From Polyangium sp. y55x31 (GTDB taxonomy: Bacteria; Myxococcota_A; Polyangia; Polyangiales; Polyangiaceae): 36,951 bases of DNA. Made by a program: the position numbers and the translations under genes. The notes beneath the pieces are model-generated. The model did no database searches. It worked only from the letters and a program-made list of their open reading frames with translations, and had not been told where the DNA came from. Below are positions 8,220 to 15,330 of this stretch, piece after piece (the first letter of the stretch is position 1; every line of letters begins with the position of its first letter). Location: positions 1 through 36,951 of the forward strand of contig NZ_JARZHG010000064.1 of NCBI RefSeq assembly GCF_029946505.1. The letters are read 5' to 3'.

Positions 8220-8857
8220 GGCAAACCCCCCCAGCCGTCCTTCTTCAGCCTCTCGACGGCGCGCTGGATCAATTTGCAGACGTATCCCTTGGAATGACCG
8301 AGGATCTGGCCGATCTCCTCCTGCTCCTTGCCGTCGAGGAAATACATCGAGAATGCGACCTGCTCCTTCACGGGCAGTGCCGAGAGCGCCTCGATCGCGC
8401 GGCGCAGGTCGTCGCGGGCCATCACCAGCGTGTCGGGCTGCTGCGGCTCGGGCTGGTGTTCACCGAAGAGCCAGCGGATCGGCGCGAGCGCGCGAAAACG
8501 CTCCCGTCGCAAGCGGCTGAAGCAGCGGTTCGTGGTGGCGCGATAGAGCCAGCCCGCGAGGTCGTCGTGGTCGTGGAGCGTCGGCAGCGCCTTCATCAGG
8601 TCGATGAAGACCTCCTGGGTGATGTCCTCGGCCCAGGCGACGTTGCCCTTGCCGTAGCGCAACGCGAGCCGATACACGAGCCCGTGGTGCTCGCGGTAGA
8701 GCGCCTCGACCGCGCTCGGCGTGGCCGTCCGGGGCAGCTCTTCGGCGCGCGCTCGTGGGGCCTCGCCCGGGGGCGGACGGTCCGCGGCGAGCCTCTTTCG
8801 CGCGAGGGGCGCGAGGAGGTCGGCGACGTCCGGAGGGGCGAGGTTCGGGCTCGGCAC
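8216..8857 (-). CDS. ECF-family RNA polymerase sigma factor
   Basis: A 213-residue sigma-70 family protein. After a ~45-residue Pro/Arg-rich N-terminal extension, region 2 runs EALYREHHGLVYRLALRYGK, then WAEDITQEVFIDLMKALPTL and LAGWLYRATTNRCFSRLRRE (about 48-125). Region 4 includes ALSALPVKEQVAFSMYFLDG, then QEEIGQILGHSKGYVCKLIQ (about 150-205), a typical helix-turn-helix. It directs RNA polymerase to an unknown regulon that probably includes its own operon. The start is GTG at 8857. A near-perfect 17-nt hairpin (8861-8877) sits right before it, and no clean Shine-Dalgarno site is accessible. It overlaps the downstream membrane protein gene by 4 bp, the arrangement of a sigma/anti-sigma pair. 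Confidence 0.93.
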   Translation of the reverse strand: MPSPNLAPPDVADLLAPLARKRLAADRPPPGEAPRARAEELPRTATPSAVEALYREHHGLVYRLALRYGKGNVAWAEDITQEVFIDLMKALPTLHDHDDLAGWLYRATTNRCFSRLRRERFRALAPIRWLFGEHQPEPQQPDTLVMARDDLRRAIEALSALPVKEQVAFSMYFLDGKEQEEIGQILGHSKGYVCKLIQRAVERLKKDGWGGLP

Positions 8858-8860
8858 GAA

Positions 8861-8877
8861 GGAGCAACCTTTGCTCC
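8861..8877 (-). promoter_or_regulatory. Hairpin/palindrome immediately before the sigma factor start codon
   Basis: GGAGCAA-CCT-TTGCTCC is a perfect 7-bp inverted repeat with a 3-nt centre, ending 3 nt before the GTG start at 8857. As RNA it would fold over the only purine-rich segment near the start codon (the AGG loop and the GGAGC arm), so it may control translation. As DNA it could be an operator. Either reading is inference. Confidence 0.45.
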
Positions 8878-8938
8878 CATCATGCGCGAGCGGCCGGCCG
8901 GTTTCCTCGGGCGTGCGTTTTTTCGGAGGGGGCGCGGA

Positions 8939-9676
8939 TCAGCGGATTTCGAGACGCCGGGAGGCGCGGACACCGACTTCGCGCATGGCCTCCGTCAGGG
9001 GCGCGAGGGCCGCGAGGGCCTTCGCCGTGAGCTCGGGCCCGGCGAGCTCGGGGCTGCCCGTGCGGTAGGGCGGCTCCGGGGCGTATTCCATCTGGAGCTC
9101 GCACTCCCGGCCGATGTCGTCGCCGACGAGGCGACCGACCAGGCGCAGCGCGAGGTCGAAGCTGCCCGAGACCGGGCCCGAGGTGATCCGATTGCCGTGC
9201 TCGACCACGTTCGCCTTGATCGGCGTCGCTCCGTAATACGCGAGCTGCTCGTGCATGTGGAAGTTCGTCGTGGCGCGATGACCTTTGAGCAGGCCCGCGG
9301 CGCCGAGCATGAGAGCGCCGACGCACACGCCGGACACCCATTTCGCGCGGCCCCCGTACTCCGCCACGAACGCGAGCGCCTCGGGATCCTCCATCACGTC
9401 CGGCGGAATGGCGCCGACGTGGAGGAGGTCGAGGTTCTTCGGGCACTCGGCGAACGTGGTGTTCGCCCGCGTCGTGAAGCACGGCATCCCCTCGAATTCG
9501 TCCTTGTTCTTCCAGACGAGGTAAACGTCCGTGTTCGGCAGCGTGCCGAAGACCGTCTGGACGCCGATCACGTCGGGCAGGAAGTATCCGGGGCACACGA
9601 AAATGGCCACGTGGAGCTTTTGCTCGATGGGGCGGCTCGTGGGGATCTTGAAAGGGTCGCTCGGTCGAAGGCTCAT
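8939..9676 (-). CDS. DJ-1/PfpI (glutamine amidotransferase-like) family protein
   Basis: A 245-residue cytoplasmic protein of the class I glutamine amidotransferase-like superfamily. It has an early strand LHVAIFVCPGYFLPDVIGVQ, a central LLHVGAIPPDVMEDPE, and the nucleophile elbow WVSGVCVGALMLGAAGLLKG with the likely catalytic Cys118, followed by HRATTNFH. This layout is shared with isonitrile hydratase-like proteins and with the N-terminal domain of GlxA regulators; the substrate is unknown. The start at 9676 has GAAAGGACC at good spacing; the ORF extension to 9799 runs into the divergent promoter region. It is divergent from a GlxA-type regulator whose N-terminal half is related to it, so that regulator may control this gene. 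Confidence 0.9.
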   Translation of the reverse strand: MSLRPSDPFKIPTSRPIEQKLHVAIFVCPGYFLPDVIGVQTVFGTLPNTDVYLVWKNKDEFEGMPCFTTRANTTFAECPKNLDLLHVGAIPPDVMEDPEALAFVAEYGGRAKWVSGVCVGALMLGAAGLLKGHRATTNFHMHEQLAYYGATPIKANVVEHGNRITSGPVSGSFDLALRLVGRLVGDDIGRECELQMEYAPEPPYRTGSPELAGPELTAKALAALAPLTEAMREVGVRASRRLEIR

Positions 9677-9816
9677 GGACAGGTCCTTTCGCGCGCGGGT
9701 CATGCGCCGAGGCGCTCGCGCTGCATGCGCATCACTATGGGCCCGCCCGAAGCCGCCGGAAGGACAACGGACAGGCAATTCCTGCCACGCCGCGAACACG
9801 CGGGCCGAGGATCACG

Positions 9817-10920
9817 ATGGCAGAAAATGCAGGTTCCGTGTCTTCAAAGACGAGCCCGTCTCGGGTAGGCTCCCCACGCGTGCAGCGACGTCTTCGCACG
9901 AAAAAAAGCGCCCCTCGCATGGCCCTCGGCAAGCCGCAAAACGCGGCGCCGCGCAAGATCGTCCTCGTGATCTACGACGGGGTCGCCGCCATCGATTTCG
10001 TGGGCCCGCTCGACGTGTTCGCCTTCGCGTCCGAGGTGGCCACGAAAAAACGTCTCGGCGCGCCTCCGGCGTACGTGGTCGAGCTGGCCTCGGCTTGCGG
10101 CAGGCCGGTGCGAAGCTGGTCCGGCATGCAGATCGTCCCGAACCACGCGCTCGAGGATCTGCCTCCGGACCTCGACACGGTGCTCGTCTCGGGGGGCGAT
10201 TACCACCGCGCGGCAGCCGACGCCCGGCTGCTCGCCTGGCTGCGCGCGCGGACGCCGGAGGTGCGGCGCATGGGAGCCGTCTGCAGCGGCGCGTTCATTC
10301 TCGCGGCCGCGGGGCTCTTGCGTGGCCACCGGGCCACCACGCACTGGGCGGGGGCGACGCGGCTCGCGCGCGAATACCCGGACATCGAGGTCGAGCCCGA
10401 CGCGATCTTCGTCCGATCCGGAAAGATGTACACCTCGGCGGGCGGCTCCGCGGGGATGGATCTCGCCCTCGCGCTCGTGGAAGACGATCTCGGCCACGAC
10501 GTGGCGCTCTCGGTGGCGCGGTCGCTCGTGCTCTTCTTGAAGCGACCGGGCGGACAATCGCAGTTCAGTCGCCCCCTGCTCGCGCAGACGGCCGCCGCCG
10601 GGCCGCTGCAAGGGCTCGTCGAATGGCTCGTGCGCCACCTCGACGCCGACCTGCGCGTCGAGGTGCTCGCGAAAAAAGCAGGGATGAGCGCCCGCAACTT
10701 CGCGCGGACGTTCACGCAATCGATGCAGATGACGCCGGCGAAATTCGTAGAGGCGGCGCGGCTCGAAGTGGCGCGCTCGTGCCTCGAAGGAGGCCGCGCC
10801 TCGCTCAAGCAGATCGCGCGGGAATGCGGGTTCGGGACGGAGGAACGGATGCGGCGGGCATTTCAGCGCAACCTCCGGGTCACGCCGGAGGCCTATCGGC
10901 GGCGGTTCGCGCGTTCGTGA
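9817..10920 (+). CDS. GlxA-family transcriptional regulator (DJ-1-like domain plus AraC HTH)
   Basis: A 367-residue regulator. Residues ~47-225 form a DJ-1/PfpI-like domain (KIVLVIYDGVAAIDFVGPLD, MGAVCSGAFILAAAGLLRGH). Residues ~255-365 form an AraC-type DNA-binding domain with two helix-turn-helices (EVLAKKAGMSARNFARTFTQ, then LKQIARECGFGTEERMRRAF). The family activates or represses adjacent catabolic or detoxification genes, with the DJ-1-like domain used as a ligand sensor. GAGG six bases before the ATG at 9817 supports this start; ATG at 9919 (MALGKPQN) would give 333 residues and also fits the family, so the basic N-terminal 34 residues are uncertain. It is divergent from the DJ-1/PfpI gene across 140 bp and converges closely with the beta-propeller lipoprotein. 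Confidence 0.92.
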   Translation: MAENAGSVSSKTSPSRVGSPRVQRRLRTKKSAPRMALGKPQNAAPRKIVLVIYDGVAAIDFVGPLDVFAFASEVATKKRLGAPPAYVVELASACGRPVRSWSGMQIVPNHALEDLPPDLDTVLVSGGDYHRAAADARLLAWLRARTPEVRRMGAVCSGAFILAAAGLLRGHRATTHWAGATRLAREYPDIEVEPDAIFVRSGKMYTSAGGSAGMDLALALVEDDLGHDVALSVARSLVLFLKRPGGQSQFSRPLLAQTAAAGPLQGLVEWLVRHLDADLRVEVLAKKAGMSARNFARTFTQSMQMTPAKFVEAARLEVARSCLEGGRASLKQIARECGFGTEERMRRAFQRNLRVTPEAYRRRFARS

Positions 10921-10938
10921 GGGCCCTCGGCCCGTCGC

Positions 10939-12024
10939 TCAGTTCTTGGGCACCGCCTCCACCGTCCCGAGCCCGTTCGTCGTGAAAAAGACGCGGCTCG
11001 TGTCGACGGCCACGCTCCAGGGCGCGGTGAGGATCCCCGGGCCCCCGAAGCTCGCCAGCACGACGGGCGTCCCGCCATTCTTGTCGACCTTTCTCACGGA
11101 CGCGTCGTCGATGTTCGTCCAGTACACGTTCCCCGCGTCGACCGTGATTCCCTTCGGTTGCCCTTGCCCCTCGGCGAGCACGACGGGCGCGCCGCTGCCG
11201 TCCACCGCGATTTTCGCCACCGTGCCGCCCTCGGCCGTGGTCCAGTAGGCAAACACGCCGTCGGTCGCCACGGCCATCGCCGACTTCTGGTCGGTCGCGA
11301 GCGTCACCGAGGCGCCGCCGCTCTTCGGGAGTCGCTTCACCTCGCCGCTGCCCGAGTTCACCCAGTACACGGCGTCCGCATCCACGGCGATACCCACCGG
11401 CGACCCTTGCTCCGAGGCGAGCTCGACCGGCGCGCCGCCGGCCTTGGGCGCGCGATGCACCGTGCCGTGGAAGCTCGACTGATCGATGTTCAGGTTGGAG
11501 TTCGTCCAGTACACGGAATCGTCGTCGACCGCGATGCGCATGGGGTTGTCCTGGCCCGAGGCGAGGATCGTGGGCGTGCCGCCGGTGATCGGCGCCGAGA
11601 GAATGGTGCCGGCCTGTGTATCGACCCAGTACACCACGTCCGCGTCGACCGTGATGCCCGTCGGGAACGTTCCCGTGGCGAACACTGCGGGCTGCCCGCC
11701 GCTCTTCGGCATCGTGTTCACCGTGCCGTCGAGCGGGGTCGTCCAGAAAACCCCGTCGCTGCTCACCGCGATCTCGAGCGGATGGTTGAGCCCGGACGCG
11801 AGGACCACCGGCGAGGCATTGCTGCCGCCCCCGACGCCGCCTTCGCCCCCGCCCTGCCCACCTTGCCCGCCGCTGCCGCCTTGTCCCCCGCTCCCGCCGC
11901 TGCCGCCTTCGCCGCCTTGACCGCCGGTATTCGACGCGCGGGCGCCACCTCCGTCATTGACGAAGACGCAGCCCGACGTGCCCACGAAAAGGCCCAGACA
12001 AACGAGAAAGATGTGCGTGCGCAT
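10939..12024 (-). CDS. Lipoprotein with seven-unit YWTN/NHL-like beta-propeller
   Basis: A 361-residue lipoprotein. The start at 12024 (GAGGT six bases upstream) gives MRTHIFLVCLGLFVGTSGCV with the lipobox cysteine at 19. A Gly/Ser/Gln-rich linker of about 45 residues follows. The rest consists of seven units of about 40 residues, each with the pattern P-x-GIAVDxxxVYWTN, a variable turn, then KSGGxPVxLAS, which corresponds to a seven-bladed propeller similar to LDL-receptor YWTD or NHL blades. Such proteins usually bind other proteins or carbohydrates at the surface. The ligand is unknown, and myxobacteria carry many paralogues. The linker is encoded by GC-rich imperfect repeats around 11820-11930. 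It is transcribed alone, divergent from the P450. Confidence 0.88.
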   Translation of the reverse strand: MRTHIFLVCLGLFVGTSGCVFVNDGGGARASNTGGQGGEGGSGGSGGQGGSGGQGGQGGGEGGVGGGSNASPVVLASGLNHPLEIAVSSDGVFWTTPLDGTVNTMPKSGGQPAVFATGTFPTGITVDADVVYWVDTQAGTILSAPITGGTPTILASGQDNPMRIAVDDDSVYWTNSNLNIDQSSFHGTVHRAPKAGGAPVELASEQGSPVGIAVDADAVYWVNSGSGEVKRLPKSGGASVTLATDQKSAMAVATDGVFAYWTTAEGGTVAKIAVDGSGAPVVLAEGQGQPKGITVDAGNVYWTNIDDASVRKVDKNGGTPVVLASFGGPGILTAPWSVAVDTSRVFFTTNGLGTVEAVPKN

Positions 12025-12281
12025 GGTAGCACCTCGAAGGAAGTAGGTCCGTGCTGGGCTCCTCTGGTGCAGCGCCGGCAATGGCATTCGAGACGAGCAG
12101 GAATTTTTCGCTCGGGGAGAGCGGGATGACCGGGGACGGCTCGGGCGCCTCGTCCCCCGGGACGAGCGGCCGCCCGCTTCCCGCGCCGCAGCGCCCGCGT
12201 GCGTGGCAGGGAGATCGGGCTGGCGCGCGGTGTGCTCGAAGGGGCCACGTGGTCCGCGCGCGCGGACCGGGGAGGCACGCC

Positions 12282-13463
12282 GTGAAAGAAGAACGTCTCG
12301 ATCTCCTCTCCCCTTCGGTTCGGGCCGATCCGTATCCGCACTACGCCGCGATGCGGCGATCTTCCCCCGTGTGCCAGGTCGATCCCGGCGGCATGTGGGC
12401 CGTGAGCCGCTGGGACGATGTCCTCTTCGTGCTGAAGAACCCGGCGCTCTTCTCCTCGCAGGGCTTCAAGGCGGTGTTCGAGCCCCCGTGGACCGGGTAC
12501 AACCCGATCGGCCATTCGATGCTCGCGCTCGATCCGCCGATGCACACACGGCTCCGGGGCCTCGTCTCCCGAGCGTTCGGCGCGAGCACGACGAGCCGCC
12601 TCGCCCCGAAGGTCGAGCGCCGCGCCGAGGAGCTCGCGGAGACATTCGGAGGCGAGGTCGATTTCGTCCAGGCGTTCGCGACGCCGCTGCCGGCGCTCGT
12701 GATCGGCGAGATCCTGGGCCTCGATTCCTCGCTGCACGTGCATTTCAAGCGCTGGGCCAACGACATCGTCTCGATCGCACCCGAGCCCCTCAGCGAAGAG
12801 CACGTCGTCGCGGTGCGGACGACGATCAACGCGCTCTCCGGGTACCTGCGCGACGTCGTGGCCGCGCGACGGCGAGAGCCGGCGGACGACACGGTGAGCG
12901 CTCTGCTCCACGCCGAGATGGACGGGCAATCCCTCACGGAGCAGGAGATCATCGATTTTCTGATGCTGCTCCTGCTCGCCGGGCTGGAGACCACGACGAA
13001 CTTGCTGGGGAACTCGATGATCCTGTTCGCGAAGCGCCCGGATCTCTGGGATCGGCTGCGCGCATCCCCCGCGCTCGCCGCCCCTTTCGTCGAAGAAATG
13101 CTCCGGTACGACGGGCCCGGCCATTCGCTGCCGCGGATCGCCGCGGCGGACGTGACGCTCGCGGGGGTGACGATCCCGAAGGGGTCGCTCGTCCTCGCGC
13201 TCGTGGCATCGGCCAACCGGGACGAGCATCGGTTCGTGGATCCGGATCGGTTCGACATCGAGCGTGGCTCGCAAGGCGGTCTTGCGTTCGGGCACGGGAT
13301 TCATTTCTGCATCGGCGCGCTCCTCGCGCGGATGGAGGCGCGGATCGCGCTGGAGGTCCTCACGCGGCGATTTCGAGGGGTGGAGCTCGGCGTCGGGGCG
13401 ATCCGGTATACCCGGGCGCTCGTCGTGCGTGGGCCGGTGGAGCTGCCGCTCCGATTCTCGTGA
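12282..13463 (+). CDS. Cytochrome P450
   Basis: A 393-residue soluble P450 of the actinobacterial/myxobacterial CYP107-like size class. It has the oxygen-binding I-helix AGLETT (233-238), the ExxR pair Glu272/Arg275 in EEMLRYDGPGH, and the haem loop FGHGIHFCIGALLAR with the thiolate ligand Cys343. The N-terminus (LDLLSPSVRADPYPHYAAMR) aligns with the family start. I therefore choose GTG at 12282, which has GGGGAGG seven bases upstream, over the ATG at 12051, whose extra 77 residues are low-complexity. The 257 bp upstream, shared with the divergent lipoprotein, holds no other gene. No ferredoxin or reductase is nearby, so electrons come from elsewhere. The substrate is unknown, and no biosynthetic cluster surrounds it. 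Confidence 0.95.
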   Translation: MKEERLDLLSPSVRADPYPHYAAMRRSSPVCQVDPGGMWAVSRWDDVLFVLKNPALFSSQGFKAVFEPPWTGYNPIGHSMLALDPPMHTRLRGLVSRAFGASTTSRLAPKVERRAEELAETFGGEVDFVQAFATPLPALVIGEILGLDSSLHVHFKRWANDIVSIAPEPLSEEHVVAVRTTINALSGYLRDVVAARRREPADDTVSALLHAEMDGQSLTEQEIIDFLMLLLLAGLETTTNLLGNSMILFAKRPDLWDRLRASPALAAPFVEEMLRYDGPGHSLPRIAAADVTLAGVTIPKGSLVLALVASANRDEHRFVDPDRFDIERGSQGGLAFGHGIHFCIGALLARMEARIALEVLTRRFRGVELGVGAIRYTRALVVRGPVELPLRFS

Positions 13464-13529
13464 ACGTGTGGCGTCCGGGCATGCGCGACGGGCTCGGACG
13501 GGAACGTTTTTTGAACGGCCTCTCGCACC

Positions 13530-14666
13530 ATGACCACACAAGCCCCGTCCGGCGCGACTGCTGCGATCCCCTTCCCGCTCGAACGGTCGGCCGAGATCGG
13601 CTGGGCGGATGCGCTCCTCTTGCGGCTCGTCTCGATTACGATTCGCCGGTACAACGAATCCGCGGGGGAAGCGGGCCCCGCCGCGACGGCCGCCACGGAA
13701 GCGGGCTGCGGCAAATCGATCATCCGGGGCGGCGCGACGTTCTCCGCGCTCGCCGGCGGCGGCGTTGGTCTCGTCGCCACGGGCGGCGCCTTGTTCACGG
13801 CGGGCACGCAAGGTGTCGGCGCGCTCGTTGCCGTCCCGGCGGCCACGCTCAGCGCCGCGCTCGACGCCGCGCTCCGCCTCGTGACGCACACGTACACGGC
13901 CTGCCGCCTCGCGGGCTGCGTCGGCCTGCGCTTCGACGCGAACGACCCGGCCGACGTGTGGGCGATCTTCAAGCTCGTGCAGGGCGCCGAGCAAGCGCCG
14001 GAAGAGCAGGATCGCCCGGGCACCGATCTCGCGCGCCTCGCCCGCACCGACGTCGAAGGCGCCGCGCAGGGCCTTGCCGCGCGCCTCTTCGGCCAGAGCC
14101 TGGTCCGTGGCCTCGTCCCGTTCGTCGGCATCGTGGCCTCGTCCGTCACGAATTACCGGGCCACGCGCAAGCTCGGCCGGACCGTGCTCCGGTACGTTCG
14201 GTATCGCGCCGCGTTCGACCGCGTCCTCTCGGACGAACGCCTCGTGCCCGCGAAAGATCGTCTCTTCGAGGGCCTGTGGTTCCTCTTCGCGGCCGACGGC
14301 CGGCTCCTGCCGGAGGAGACGGCGCTGCTCTTCACGTTCCTGCGCGGCTGCGAGGCCGAATCGTCGGTCGGCCTCGACGAGCGGCTCGCGGATCCGATCG
14401 GCTGGTACATGCGGCTCGGCGAGGTGCCCGCCCCGGCGCGGGCGCCTTTTTATCATGCGCTCGAAATCGGCGCGGCCGTCGACGCACGCGCCTCGATCCG
14501 GGAGCGCAAGCTCCTCGCGCACGCGGCCGAGGCGCTCGGCGTCCGGTTCGACGAGGCGCGCCTCGAAAAAATGATCCACGAAATGCACGAGCGCGGAATG
14601 CTATCGGCCGAACTCTCCCCGGAAGGGCTCATGCAAATGGAGCAGCGCGAGCGGAAGGCGGCTTAG
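13530..14666 (+). CDS. EcsC-family protein with C-terminal TerB-like domain
   Basis: A 378-residue protein. Residues 1 to ~245 match the EcsC family: the N-terminal helix GWADALLLRLVSITIRRYNE, glycine-rich hydrophobic helices (FSALAGGGVGLVATGGALFT), LTHTYTACRLAGCVGLRFD-type helices and the signature LVPFVGIVASSVTNYRATRK. Residues ~245-370 resemble the TerB/tellurite-resistance helical domain (LWFLFAADGRLLPEETALLF, then RERKLLAHAAEALGVRFDEA). EcsC proteins are associated with membranes in several bacteria but lack a defined reaction; TerB-like domains are thought to bind metal or membrane complexes. The fusion suggests a membrane-associated cytoplasmic role. It lies 66 bp after the P450 on the same strand, so co-transcription is possible. 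The structured repeat at 14699 follows its stop. Confidence 0.85.
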   Translation: MTTQAPSGATAAIPFPLERSAEIGWADALLLRLVSITIRRYNESAGEAGPAATAATEAGCGKSIIRGGATFSALAGGGVGLVATGGALFTAGTQGVGALVAVPAATLSAALDAALRLVTHTYTACRLAGCVGLRFDANDPADVWAIFKLVQGAEQAPEEQDRPGTDLARLARTDVEGAAQGLAARLFGQSLVRGLVPFVGIVASSVTNYRATRKLGRTVLRYVRYRAAFDRVLSDERLVPAKDRLFEGLWFLFAADGRLLPEETALLFTFLRGCEAESSVGLDERLADPIGWYMRLGEVPAPARAPFYHALEIGAAVDARASIRERKLLAHAAEALGVRFDEARLEKMIHEMHERGMLSAELSPEGLMQMEQRERKAA

Positions 14667-14698
14667 AAGGCGTCGCGCGTAAAACCCCATGCGCCTGT

Positions 14699-14799
14699 GC
14701 ATCGACCGCATCGCGGTCGATGCATCAAAGGTCCAGCGCTTGCGCTGGTCCGGGTCGAGGGGCGGACAGCCCCTCGTCGGGTCCGGGGTGAAACCCCGG
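14699..14799. repeat. Structured intergenic repeat, copy A (four hairpins)
   Basis: Four consecutive perfect hairpins: GCATCGACCGC/GCGGTCGATGC (14699-14723), CCAGCG/CGCTGG (14733-14748), CGAGGGGC/GCCCCTCG with loop GGACA (14756-14776), and CCGGGGT/ACCCCGG with loop GAA (14783-14799). A second copy at 18090-18187 has the same four stems with paired changes, so the fold is conserved. It lies between the convergent EcsC and HAD genes. The homology continues into CTCTCAGGG, which contains the HAD stop codon. Read on the minus strand it is the 3' UTR of the HAD gene. Confidence 0.85.
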
Positions 14800-14821
14800 C
14801 GCTACGCTCTGAAACACCCTC

Positions 14822-15295
14822 TCAGGGGGATTCTCCCAGAACGTCGACGGCCATCGTCACGTGCTCGTCGAGTAGCCCGGTGCTCGAATCCGTCTTCACG
14901 TGATAGGCGGCGAGCAGCTCGAGTTCGAGGTCGTCGAGGGCGACGAAACTCTCGGGCCGCTCGGGCCGGGCGTCGAGCCATTGCATGATTTCCATGCACC
15001 GCGTGTAGCCGGGGTTTGGGTCGGGCATGCGCATCGTCCTCGGGTGCAGGATGGGCGTGTGATCGAGGACCTCGCCCTCGAATCCTTCCTCGGCGAGCAG
15101 CGTCCGCAGCTTGTCGACGGAGTTCCATTCGCGCCAGCTCGAGCTGACGACGACCCTCGCGCCGGTGCGCTTCACGATCGTGTTGAGCCGCTCGACGGCC
15201 GGGGGGCTGAATTGCCTCCGCACATCACGGTCCTCGTTGAGGAGCATGAGGTAGTGGTTCATCACGCCGTCGAAGTCCAGGAACACGATCTTCAT
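14822..15295 (-). CDS. HAD-like phosphatase domain protein (HAD_SAK type)
   Basis: A 157-residue cytoplasmic protein. It opens with MKIVFLDFDGVMNHYLML, a HAD motif I in which the first Asp is the nucleophile and the second the acid/base. It continues with GARVVVSSSWREWNSVDKLR (the Ser of motif II in VVSSSW), HTPILHPRTMRM and FVALDDLELE, an Asp pair in motif IV position. The short form without a cap and with a motif II VSSSWR is that of HAD domains first described in 'Swiss Army Knife' RNA-repair proteins, which suggests nucleotide or RNA 3'-phosphate chemistry, but no partner repair domain is seen. The start at 15295 is set by the motif; the longer ORF to 15778 is antisense noise of the next gene. 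It is the last of a minus-strand trio. Confidence 0.86.
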   Translation of the reverse strand: MKIVFLDFDGVMNHYLMLLNEDRDVRRQFSPPAVERLNTIVKRTGARVVVSSSWREWNSVDKLRTLLAEEGFEGEVLDHTPILHPRTMRMPDPNPGYTRCMEIMQWLDARPERPESFVALDDLELELLAAYHVKTDSSTGLLDEHVTMAVDVLGESP

Positions 15296-15330
15296 GGCGG
15301 ATCGAGGACAACACGAGGCCATGCCGATCG

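Noticed and set aside
12051-12281. ATG-initiated 77-residue N-terminal extension of the first P450
   Set aside because: It is low-complexity, lacks similarity to P450 N-termini, and the GTG at 12282 has a strong Shine-Dalgarno site and fits the family start.
12203-14791. 862-codon plus-strand ORF spanning the P450 and EcsC genes in another frame
   Set aside because: The composition is Arg-rich noise, whereas the P450 and EcsC frames carry family motifs.
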